Shown: piece after piece, positions 51,349 through 58,224 of the stretch
How the letters are laid out: every line of letters starts with the position of its first letter
How positions within the stretch are numbered: position 1 is the first letter of the stretch
Source of the DNA: Kushneria sinocarnis
GTDB lineage: Bacteria; Pseudomonadota; Gammaproteobacteria; Pseudomonadales; Halomonadaceae
Length of the DNA: 64,000 bases
Direction of reading: 5' to 3'
Assembly: GCF_003633775.1 (NCBI RefSeq)
Contig: NZ_RBIN01000002.1
Location: 248,001-312,000, forward strand
Program-made: the position numbers and the translations under genes
Notes under the pieces: generated by a model
Database searches by the model: none
What the model saw: the letters and a program-made list of their open reading frames with translations, nothing else
What the model was told of the DNA's origin: nothing

Positions 51349-52224
51349 ATGCTGGAACAGCACATTCCCCTGCGCATGACCCTTGGCGAAGGTCCGGTCT
51401 GGGACGATCAGCTGGGGCAGCTGTTCTGGGTCGACATCACGGCAGGTGCCCTCTATCGGCTCAACGCCGAGACCGGTGAGCACGAGGTGCTGCACGTCGA
51501 CGAGGCGCTGGCCTGTGTGGCGCTTCATCCCGAAGGCGGCTTTCTGGCCGGACTGCGCTCCGGCATCTGGCGCCTGGACGATGATGGCAGCAAGCAACAG
51601 CAGCTGGTCTCCGGCCCCCAGCAACCCGAACTGGCATGGTGCAACGATGCCCGCTGCGACCGCCACGGGCGGCTGTGGATCGGGACCAAGCACGCCGATG
51701 AAACTCATCCCGAAGGCGCCCTGTTCAGTTTCCAGGGGGCGCTGCAGCAGCATCTCGACGGCATCACCATTTCCAACGGTCTGGCCTTCAGCCCGGATGA
51801 CGCCTGGCTCTATCACGCCGACACGCCGAGCCGGATCATCCATCGCCACCCCTTCGACATCGAACAGGGCACCATCGGCCCGGGCGAGGTCTTTGCCGAC
51901 CTCAACCAGCTCGATATCGACGGTCATCCCGATGGCGCCGCCGTCGATGAGAATGGTCACTACTGGGTGGCCCTCTACGGCGGCGGTGCGGTGGCACACT
52001 TCGATGAGCACGGCAAGCTGCTCGAACGGCACCGGCTGCTGGCTCCCAACCCGACCAAGGTCACCTTCGGCGATGCCGACCGCTGCACCCTCTATGTCAC
52101 CACCGCCAATCAGGGGCTGACCGAGGAACAGCTGGAAGGCCTGCCGGAGTCCGGCTCGCTGTTCTCGATGCGGGTGGAGACGCCCGGGCTACCCGATCAG
52201 CGCTATCAGCCCCTGCAGGATTGA
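51349..52224 (+). CDS. SMP-30/gluconolactonase family lactonase
   Basis: A 291-residue six-bladed beta-propeller lactonase that hydrolyses sugar lactones to aldonic acids using a divalent metal. Metal and active-site residues are seen in LGEGPVWDDQLGQLFWVDI (Glu), WCNDARCDRHGRLWIGT (Asn/Asp), ITISNGLAFSPDD (Asn) and DGHPDGAAVDENGHYWVALYGG (Asp). It fits opening of the lactone from the dehydrogenases at 44457 or 45522. The ATG at 51349 follows GGAGAG; the open frame reaches back to 51283, but that part lies over inverted repeats. Cytoplasmic (no signal). Confidence 0.9.
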   Translation: MLEQHIPLRMTLGEGPVWDDQLGQLFWVDITAGALYRLNAETGEHEVLHVDEALACVALHPEGGFLAGLRSGIWRLDDDGSKQQQLVSGPQQPELAWCNDARCDRHGRLWIGTKHADETHPEGALFSFQGALQQHLDGITISNGLAFSPDDAWLYHADTPSRIIHRHPFDIEQGTIGPGEVFADLNQLDIDGHPDGAAVDENGHYWVALYGGGAVAHFDEHGKLLERHRLLAPNPTKVTFGDADRCTLYVTTANQGLTEEQLEGLPESGSLFSMRVETPGLPDQRYQPLQD

Positions 52225-52267
52225 GTCTCCGGTTGACCACTACTCGAACCATGGAGCATGTGACTGC

Positions 52268-53299
52268 ATGACACGACGCACGCGGCGCACTTCCGGTCGT
52301 GTCACGCTTGATGATGTCGCGCGCCGGGTCGGGGTCAGCAAGATCACGATCTCGCGCGCCCTGCGTGAACCCTGGCGGGTTTCGGAAGGATTGCGACAGC
52401 GCATCCATGCCGTCATCGATGAACTCGGCTATATCCCCAACCGTCAGGCCGGCGCCCTGGCGAGCGCCCGCAGCCGCTCGATTGCACTGCTGGTGCCCTC
52501 GCTCTCCAATGCCGTGTTCTCGGAAGTCATCCGGGGGGTCGATGAGGGCTTCGCCGGCAGCGGCTATCAGGTCCTGCTGGGGCACACCAGCTACTCCCGC
52601 GAGGAGGAAGCGCATCTGATCGACACCTACCTCTCCTTCGGGGTGGACGGGTTCATCATCTCCGGCAGCCAGCATACCGACAGCGCCCGCCAGCGGCTGA
52701 GCCGCTGCGGCCTGCCGATCTGCGAAATCATGGAGCTGCCGGAGTCCCCGCTCGACATGGCCGTGGGCCTCGATCACGAAGCGGCCGGCCATGCCCTGAC
52801 CGGCGCGCTGCTCGAGCTCGGCTACCGCCGGCTGGGATTCATCGGGGCCCGCATGGACTATCGCGCCCGCAGGCGCCTCGAGGGCTGGCAGCGCGCCCTG
52901 ACGGAAGCGGGATTGAGCACGGCGGCCTGTCTGACCACCGAATCACCCTCGGACTATCGGCTGGGGGGACAGCTGCTGGGTGAGCTGCTGGAACAGTACC
53001 CGGCGCTGGAAATGGTCTGCTGCGTCAATGATGATCTGGCGGCAGGCGCGCTGTTCGAATGTCAGCGCCGGGGGATCAGGGTGCCCGACCAGCTCGGCCT
53101 GACCGGGTACAACGGACTGGATATCACCGAAGCCACGACACCGACGCTCTCGACCGTCATCACGCCCCGGCGGCGCATCGGTGTTGCCGCTGCCAGCCGG
53201 ATGCTCTCCCGGCTGGAAGGCGACCAGGGCACGGAAGTGCTGCAGGACCTGGGGTTCGAGATTGCCCTGCGCGAGAGCACCCGCCCGGCGGGCGGGTGA
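52268..53299 (+). CDS. gntR: LacI family repressor, GntR (gluconate) type
   Basis: A 343-residue LacI-family regulator. N-terminal helix-turn-helix VTLDDVARRVGVSKITISRALREP (residues 12-35) and hinge ALASARSRSIALLVPSLSNAVFSEV, then a periplasmic-binding-type effector domain. Sequence style and location beside gluconokinase point to the gluconate repressor GntR. A near-consensus GntR operator overlaps the gntK promoter (53879-53898). Its stop codon abuts the gntK stop (53299/53300) in convergent orientation. It may also control the lactonase operon. The effector is probably gluconate or a related aldonate. Confidence 0.85.
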   Translation: MTRRTRRTSGRVTLDDVARRVGVSKITISRALREPWRVSEGLRQRIHAVIDELGYIPNRQAGALASARSRSIALLVPSLSNAVFSEVIRGVDEGFAGSGYQVLLGHTSYSREEEAHLIDTYLSFGVDGFIISGSQHTDSARQRLSRCGLPICEIMELPESPLDMAVGLDHEAAGHALTGALLELGYRRLGFIGARMDYRARRRLEGWQRALTEAGLSTAACLTTESPSDYRLGGQLLGELLEQYPALEMVCCVNDDLAAGALFECQRRGIRVPDQLGLTGYNGLDITEATTPTLSTVITPRRRIGVAAASRMLSRLEGDQGTEVLQDLGFEIALRESTRPAGG

Positions 53300-53857
53300 T
53301 CAGCTCGGCTGCGCGGAGAGCGCGCGGTCCCGGTCGATGATGGCACGCACGCCGGACTCGACGACTTCATGAAAGTCGACGTCGATATCCACGCGCATCG
53401 CCTCGGTGTCGGTCGGGCGCTCCAGCGTATCGAACTGGGTGGTCAGCATGTCGGCCGAGAAGAAGTGCTTGCGCTCCTGCATGCGGCCCAGAATCACGTT
53501 GTAGCTGCCGTCGAGGAAGAGGAAGATCAGCCCGTCATCCCCCTGCCGCAGGATGTCGCGGTAGCTGTTCTTGAGCGATGAACAGCCGATCAGGACGGTC
53601 TCGTCACGCTCCCGGTAGTCGCTGATCAGATCGCTCAGCCGCTCCAGCCAGCCGGCCCGATCATCGTCATTCAGAGGCTCGCCGCGCGACATCTTTTCGA
53701 TGTTGTGCTCCGGGTGATACTGATCACCGTCGATGTAGGGGATGCCCATCCGCTCGCCGATGGCGTCGCCGATGGTGGATTTGCCACTCCCCGACACGCC
53801 CATTACCACGATGCGGCGCGACTTCTCCAGCCTGTATCCTTCGGTGCCTTGTGCCAT
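53300..53857 (-). CDS. gntK: Gluconokinase
   Basis: A 185-residue P-loop kinase that phosphorylates D-gluconate to 6-phosphogluconate for the Entner-Doudoroff or pentose phosphate route. P-loop VVMGVSGSGKSTIGDAIG (about residues 18-35), DGDQYHPEHNIEKMSRGEPLNDDDR (substrate-binding), CSSLKNSYRDILR, FLDGSYNVILGRMQERKHFF and MLTTQFDTLERP are all family motifs. The ATG at 53857 follows AGGGA. The LacI-type operator lies just upstream. Confidence 0.95.
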   Translation of the reverse strand: MAQGTEGYRLEKSRRIVVMGVSGSGKSTIGDAIGERMGIPYIDGDQYHPEHNIEKMSRGEPLNDDDRAGWLERLSDLISDYRERDETVLIGCSSLKNSYRDILRQGDDGLIFLFLDGSYNVILGRMQERKHFFSADMLTTQFDTLERPTDTEAMRVDIDVDFHEVVESGVRAIIDRDRALSAQPS

Positions 53858-53878
53858 GTTCAAATCCCTGTTGACGCG

Positions 53879-53898
53879 CCATGTTAGCGATAACATGG
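53879..53898. promoter_or_regulatory. GntR-type operator at the gntK promoter
   Basis: CCATGTTA-GCGA-TAACATGG is a palindrome with 8-base perfect arms, closely matching the E. coli GntR operator ATGTTACCGGTAACAT. It lies 22 bases upstream of the gntK ATG, and TAACAT within it could serve as the -10 on the minus strand. Confidence 0.75.
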
Positions 53899-54031
53899 CA
53901 TTGTTTCAGAGCCGCTGCGGTGTCACAAGCGACTAAGACCAATGGATAATACACCGGGTCAGAAGCCGCCCTTCGCGCCGTGACGGGCCCCCCGGCCGGG
54001 CAGCCCCGCCTCGCCCGTCAGCCGCAACACT

Positions 54032-54048
54032 TGCACGCTGTTTGCACG
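54032..54048 (+). promoter_or_regulatory. Direct repeat TGCACG-N5-TGCACG ahead of the two-component operon
   Basis: Two TGCACG hexamers start 11 bases apart (54032 and 54043), about 50 bases ahead of the histidine-kinase ATG. The same repeat with the same spacing lies ahead of the Spy-like gene (56331-56347). Direct repeats at one-turn spacing are typical sites for OmpR-family response regulators. Confidence 0.6.
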
Positions 54049-54094
54049 GAATGCTGACATACTCGGCCCCCTGTTCATCGACCGGAATCATCCG

Positions 54095-55573
54095 ATGTCC
54101 TTTCGCCAGTGGTGGCGCACCACCCTCTCTCCGCTGGGACTCAAGCTGTTCAGCGTCATCGTGCTGGTCAACGTGCTGATCAGCGGAGCGCTCTATTTTA
54201 CCGTCGCCCGCAGCATCGACGACGGCTTCATCGACTATCTGCGCCGCACCCAGCAGCAGCGCATCGACACGCTGACCACCACCCTTGCCGAGGGCTACCG
54301 TACCCATGGTAGCTGGGAATGGCTCACCGACAACCGGGATGCCTGGCAGCAGCTGCTGAGAGTGGCGCTGGCGCCGCGGGGCACTCAGTCACGCACCGGC
54401 GATGCCCGGCAGCCGCCCCTGCCGCCGGCACTGGGTGACCCCCGCCAGTTCGTGCTGCTCGATGAGCAGGGGCGGCGCATCATCGGCCGTTCCGGCCGGC
54501 ATCAGCATGAGGCACCGACCTCGCGGGCGCCCGATGAACTGCGCTTTGCGGCCATCCGGATGGGCGGACGCCAGGTCGGTTCGCTGGGCTATCGGGCGCC
54601 CGACGGCGTGTTCAACACGATCGATCGCATCTTTTTGCACCGCCAGCTGCGCAACCTCGGCATCATCATTGTCACGCTGCTGATCAGCGCCCTGCTGCTG
54701 GCCGGAGGCCTGGCCTTCTGGCTGGGACGGCGTACCCGGGCCATGGCGCTGGCGACGCGGAGCATGGCAGAGGGCGATTACAGTGTCCGGCTGGCGGTTC
54801 GGGGACGTGATGAACTGGCCGGACTGTCGCGGGATATCAACACCCTGGCGGCATCGCTGGAGCGCGGTCGGCGCGACCGGCAGCAGTGGGTCGCGGATAT
54901 CGCCCATGAGCTGCGCACCCCGCTGACGGTACTGCGAGGCGAGATCGAGGCGATCGAGGATGGCGTGCGACCGATGGACCAGCGCACTCTGGGTGCGCTG
55001 CACCAGGAGGTCGAGCAGCTCGGCCGGCTGGTGGAGGATCTGCGGCTGCTGGCCCAGTCCGATGCCCACAATCTGGCCGCACCGATGACCCGGCTCGATC
55101 TCGGCCGGCACCTTGCCGAACAGCTCGAGGAGAGTCGCGAGGCCCTCGCCCGGCACGGCCTCAGCCTGGCCCATGAACTGCCTGCCGGCATCATGATCCA
55201 TGGCTCGCCCCATCGGCTGCGCCAGCTGTGGAGCAACCTGCTCGGCAATACCCGCAGCTATACCGATCCGCCCGGCCAGCTGGCGGTGACCCTGAGCTGC
55301 AGCGGGGAGCAGGCCGTGGTGGTCTGGGAGGACAGCGCCCCGGGGGTGCCCGACCAGGCGCTGGCACGACTGACCGAACGCCTGTTCCGGCTGGAGAGTT
55401 CACGCAATCGCCGCCATGGGGGCAGCGGTCTGGGGCTGTCGATCGCCAGCGCACTGACAAAGGCCCATCACGCCACCCTGACCCCGGCCCGTTCACCGCT
55501 GGGCGGCCTGCGCTGGACCCTGTGCTTCCCGCTGGCCTCGTCTGCTGCATCCCCTGCCATTACCGAGGAGTGA
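54095..55573 (+). CDS. BaeS-like sensor histidine kinase
   Basis: A 492-residue inner-membrane kinase. First transmembrane helix about residues 14-35, a periplasmic sensor loop (about 36-185), second helix about 188-212 and HAMP (213-265). HisKA follows with the phosphorylated His in WVADIAHELRTPLTVLRGEI (His271), and then an ATPase domain with LWSNLLGNTRSYTDP (N box), DSAPGVP (G1) and RRHGGSGLGLSIASALTKAH (G2). The HAMP/HisKA wording DELAGLSRDINTLAASLE and DIAHELRTPL is BaeS-like, a family sensing envelope stress. Coupled to the response regulator three bases downstream. Confidence 0.9.
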   Translation: MSFRQWWRTTLSPLGLKLFSVIVLVNVLISGALYFTVARSIDDGFIDYLRRTQQQRIDTLTTTLAEGYRTHGSWEWLTDNRDAWQQLLRVALAPRGTQSRTGDARQPPLPPALGDPRQFVLLDEQGRRIIGRSGRHQHEAPTSRAPDELRFAAIRMGGRQVGSLGYRAPDGVFNTIDRIFLHRQLRNLGIIIVTLLISALLLAGGLAFWLGRRTRAMALATRSMAEGDYSVRLAVRGRDELAGLSRDINTLAASLERGRRDRQQWVADIAHELRTPLTVLRGEIEAIEDGVRPMDQRTLGALHQEVEQLGRLVEDLRLLAQSDAHNLAAPMTRLDLGRHLAEQLEESREALARHGLSLAHELPAGIMIHGSPHRLRQLWSNLLGNTRSYTDPPGQLAVTLSCSGEQAVVVWEDSAPGVPDQALARLTERLFRLESSRNRRHGGSGLGLSIASALTKAHHATLTPARSPLGGLRWTLCFPLASSAASPAITEE

Positions 55574-55576
55574 GTC

Positions 55577-56278
55577 ATGTCAGACACCGTGCTGATCGTC
55601 GAGGACGAACCCAGAATCGCCGAACTGATCGCCGACTATCTGCAGGCCGACGCGATGGCGAGCCACTGGCTTGATCACGGTGACCGGGTCATGGCGTGGC
55701 TGGCCGAGCATGCGGATGCTACCAGTCTGGTGCTGCTGGACATCATGCTGCCCGGCCGCGACGGCCTCGCCCTGTGTCGCGATATCCGGGCCCGTTACCC
55801 CCGCCTGCCGATCATCATGCTGACCGCCCGGGTCGAGGAGATCGACCGGCTGCTCGGGCTCGAACTGGGCGCCGACGACTATATCTGCAAACCCTTCTCA
55901 CCCCGCGAAGTGATCGCCCGGATCAGGGCGGTGCTGCGGCGCATGGCCCCCGTCGAGAACGGCGGAGCCGTGGCCAACGCCGCCCTGGCCGGCCTCACGC
56001 TCGATCAGGAGGGCTGGCGTGCACTGGCCGACAATCGTGATCTCGGCCTCACGGCGGTGGAGTTTCAGCTGCTGTGGGTCATGACCCGCTCACCGGGGCG
56101 CATCTTTTCGCGCGAGCAGCTGATGGATCGCATGTACCGCGACCACCGGATCGTCTCCGAGCGCACCGTCGACAGTCACATCAAGAAACTGCGCCGCAAG
56201 ATTGCCGACATCTGGCCCGAACGCGACATCATCCACTCGGTCTATGGCGTGGGCTACAAGTACGAGCCCCGGGCCTGA
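55577..56278 (+). CDS. BaeR-like OmpR-family response regulator
   Basis: A 233-residue regulator with a receiver domain (phosphoacceptor Asp55 in LVLLDIMLPGRDG, Thr in MLTARVEE, Lys in DDYICKPFSPREV) and a C-terminal winged helix (about 135-230; LTAVEFQLLWVMTRSPGRIFSREQL, SERTVDSHIKKLRRKI, VYGVGYKYEPRA). The wording matches BaeR of E. coli. It presumably activates the adjacent Spy-like gene and its own operon through the TGCACG direct repeats; that link is inference from shared sequence. Confidence 0.92.
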   Translation: MSDTVLIVEDEPRIAELIADYLQADAMASHWLDHGDRVMAWLAEHADATSLVLLDIMLPGRDGLALCRDIRARYPRLPIIMLTARVEEIDRLLGLELGADDYICKPFSPREVIARIRAVLRRMAPVENGGAVANAALAGLTLDQEGWRALADNRDLGLTAVEFQLLWVMTRSPGRIFSREQLMDRMYRDHRIVSERTVDSHIKKLRRKIADIWPERDIIHSVYGVGYKYEPRA

Positions 56279-56330
56279 GGGCCGGCCCGACCCACCGGGA
56301 GGCGGCGTTGACGATTCGCTCCTCCCTGCC

Positions 56331-56347
56331 TGCACGTTTCGTGCACG
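56331..56347 (+). promoter_or_regulatory. Direct repeat TGCACG-N5-TGCACG ahead of the Spy-like gene
   Basis: Hexamers at 56331-56336 and 56342-56347, start-to-start 11 bases, identical in motif and spacing to 54032-54048. Located about 75 bases upstream of the ATG at 56421. Confidence 0.6.
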
Positions 56348-56420
56348 ATCCCCGGGGATACTGGCTGCGTACACGGGCTCACCCGATTCGCGACGAGCCC
56401 GGCAAGCCGAGGAATCCCCG

Positions 56421-57395
56421 ATGAAGAAGCTGCTACTGGCTGCGGCCATGACCACCGCCGTCACCGCCACGCTCTCGCCACTGGCGCTGGCACACGACTC
56501 AACCGCCAGCGCCGACAAAAGCAGGGCTCGCGACACGATCTACGCCAGCTGGTCGCTGAACGATCAGCAGCGCGCCCAGCTCGCCAGCGCGGATCGCACC
56601 TTTCAGCAGCGTCTGCAACAGCTGAAATCCGACAATGATGACCAGACTGATCGGGCAGCTTTCCGCAAGGCCGCGCAAATGCACCATGAAGCGCTGGCCG
56701 AAGTGCTTGATCAGGCGCAGTTGCGGGTGCTGGAAGCGCTTCATCAACGCCGGCATGCAGGCCGGATGAAGGGTGAACTGAGGCGTGCCCTGATCGCCAG
56801 CTGGCATCTGAACGACGATCAGCAACAGGCGCTGAAGCAGGCCCGCGAGCGCATGCAGCAGGATCTTGCCGAGCTGCGTCGGCAGCAGTTCGATTCACGC
56901 GCCGACAAGCGTGCCGCGTTCGAGAAGATCAGACAGGCGCAGCACGAGCGCATGGCAAAGGTGCTCGACTCCCGGCAGCTGAAGGTATGGGCAATGATGC
57001 GCCATGTCGAACTGCGCGGTCCGAAGGGCAATCCACCGCTGGCAGGCGCCCGGGCACTGGTCGAAAGCTGGCATCTCGATCGGGAGAAACAGCAGGCCTT
57101 CGATCAGGCGACCCGTGATTTCTTCGAGCAGCTGCATGAACTGAAGCGGCCGCCACACTCCACTGCCGGCAGGCCCTCGCAGGGCGACAGGCAGCAGCAC
57201 CGCCAGGCGATGAAGGACGCCATCGAGCACTACCGCGACCGGCTCGATGATCTCCTCAGCCCGGCACAGCTGGCCGCGCTGGAGGTCTTCGCACCGCCTC
57301 ACCACAGCGGCCGGGGCGGTCCGCATGGGCCCGGCATGAGCCCGAGGCCGCCGGCGCCCCGCGATCCGCAGCCATCCGCGGCCGACCCCTCCTGA
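56421..57395 (+). CDS. Periplasmic protein with three Spy/CpxP-like modules
   Basis: A 324-residue exported protein. Signal peptide residues 1-24 (KKLLLAAAMTTAVTA..., cut after ALA). The mature part is helical, highly charged and made of three related modules: about 41-107 (ASWSLNDQQ ... LAEVLDQAQLRVLEAL), 125-192 (ASWHLNDDQQQ ... MAKVLDSRQLKVWAMM) and 213-290 (ESWHLDREKQQ ... LDDLLSPAQLAALEVF). The end of each module resembles the LTxxQ motif of Spy and CpxP, ATP-independent periplasmic chaperones. A His/Pro/Gly-rich tail (291-324) could bind metal. Downstream of a BaeSR-like system, which controls spy in E. coli. I find no described family with this triple arrangement, but a search is needed. 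Confidence 0.75.
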   Translation: MKKLLLAAAMTTAVTATLSPLALAHDSTASADKSRARDTIYASWSLNDQQRAQLASADRTFQQRLQQLKSDNDDQTDRAAFRKAAQMHHEALAEVLDQAQLRVLEALHQRRHAGRMKGELRRALIASWHLNDDQQQALKQARERMQQDLAELRRQQFDSRADKRAAFEKIRQAQHERMAKVLDSRQLKVWAMMRHVELRGPKGNPPLAGARALVESWHLDREKQQAFDQATRDFFEQLHELKRPPHSTAGRPSQGDRQQHRQAMKDAIEHYRDRLDDLLSPAQLAALEVFAPPHHSGRGGPHGPGMSPRPPAPRDPQPSAADPS

Positions 57396-57510
57396 ACACA
57401 CCACGGGTCGTGTTCGCCACGACCCGCATGCGGCTTTCAAGCCTCAACGCCCCGCACGGCCCAGGCTCAGGGCTTCGGGACAGTCCTCAGAGGCACCGGG
57501 GCCAACATGA

Positions 57511-57537
57511 AAAAAGCCGCCAAAAGGGCGGCTTTTC
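57511..57537. terminator. Bidirectional terminator between the Spy-like gene and the zinc-ribbon operon
   Basis: GC stem GCCGCC/GGCGGC (57516-57521 with 57527-57532) flanked by A- and T-runs that extend it, so both converging transcripts can end here. Confidence 0.85.
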
Positions 57538-57560
57538 GGGATTCGTCCTGACCGGTACCG

Positions 57561-57752
57561 TCAGAGGCCCGGTCGTCGATAGGCGGTGGTCTGCCCGACC
57601 GCCATCAGCGCTTTCTCGAGGTGCAGGGTGCTGCAGCGCACTGCCTGACACCGTGAACACTGCACTTCGCCGCCTTCGCCCCGCTCCATGGGCAGCAGAA
57701 AGCAGTTGCTGCCGCAGTGCGAACAGTGCAGATCGAGGGTCATCCGCATCAT
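57561..57752 (-). CDS. Small zinc-ribbon-like protein B
   Basis: A 63-residue protein with two cysteine pairs, CSHCGSNC near residue 8 and QCSRCQAVRC near residue 30, consistent with a zinc ribbon binding one Zn2+. Its start overlaps the stop of the upstream zinc-ribbon gene as ATGA (57752-57749), so the two are translationally coupled. I do not recognise the family. The size suggests a regulatory or adaptor protein instead of an enzyme. A convergent terminator follows at 57511-57537. Confidence 0.65.
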   Translation of the reverse strand: MMRMTLDLHCSHCGSNCFLLPMERGEGGEVQCSRCQAVRCSTLHLEKALMAVGQTTAYRRPGL

Positions 57753-58000
57753 GCCGTGGCCCTTCTGCTCCCCCACTGATCATTCATCGGCTGGCCTTCA
57801 CGGGCCATCTGCAGCGTGAGTGTGCGCGACATGTTCAGCATCTGCAGGGCGTAGGAAGGTGAATGCGCGTCCTTCCAGTTGCCGACCGTGTCCAGGAATT
57901 CACCGCACTCCGTGCAGCTGATCTCTTCCCAGTCATCATGAACATCCAGAGGTGCCTGCTGGTTGTTGCCGCAACGGTGACACGAAACCTGATAGACCAT
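57749..58000 (-). CDS. Small zinc-ribbon-like protein A
   Basis: An 83-residue protein beginning MVYQVSCHRCGNNQQAPLDVHDDWEEISCTECGEFLD: two CxxC pairs 20 residues apart, a classic zinc-ribbon spacing. A helical stretch then ends in a polar tail. Function unknown; no family recognised. The start at 58000 follows GGGAAGGAG, and the same frame is open further upstream without conservation signs. The leader between 58009 and 58111 on this strand holds three hairpins exposing AGGA/AGGGA in their loops, so translation is probably under CsrA control. Coupled to the second zinc-ribbon gene by ATGA. Confidence 0.72.
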   Translation of the reverse strand: MVYQVSCHRCGNNQQAPLDVHDDWEEISCTECGEFLDTVGNWKDAHSPSYALQMLNMSRTLTLQMAREGQPMNDQWGSRRATA

Positions 58001-58008
58001 GACGTGTA

Positions 58009-58111
58009 CTCCTTCCCTGGCAGTGTTTGCCAGCCCGGTTCGGCTGGCGTTTGGGCATCCTTGCCCGGAGATGATCGATTTCCCTTCGACCCGGGCGCCT
58101 TCCCTGCGCCC
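58009..58111 (-). promoter_or_regulatory. GGA-hairpin 5' leader of the zinc-ribbon operon (candidate CsrA target)
   Basis: On the minus strand in order: GGGCGC-AGGGAAG-GCGCCC (58111-58093), TCGA-AGGGAAA-TCGA (58089-58075), GGGCA-AGGA-TGCCC (58066-58053), a 7-base stem GCCAGCC/GGCTGGC (58048-58029), then the ribosome binding site AGGGAAGGAG (58019-58009), which itself holds two GGAs. Loop-exposed AGGA/AGGGA is the preferred CsrA/RsmA site. Upstream, AAAACC(T)TGTAC occurs twice (near 58144-58155 and 58173-58183). Confidence 0.65.
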
Positions 58112-58224
58112 GATGAATCCACCTTGGCACAGGCACACGTCTTGTACAAGGTTTTTACCAGAATTTTTTAAGGTACAGGTTTTGCACCACTGTAGTGCCC
58201 CCATGCACCCCGGCAGCGGCGCAT

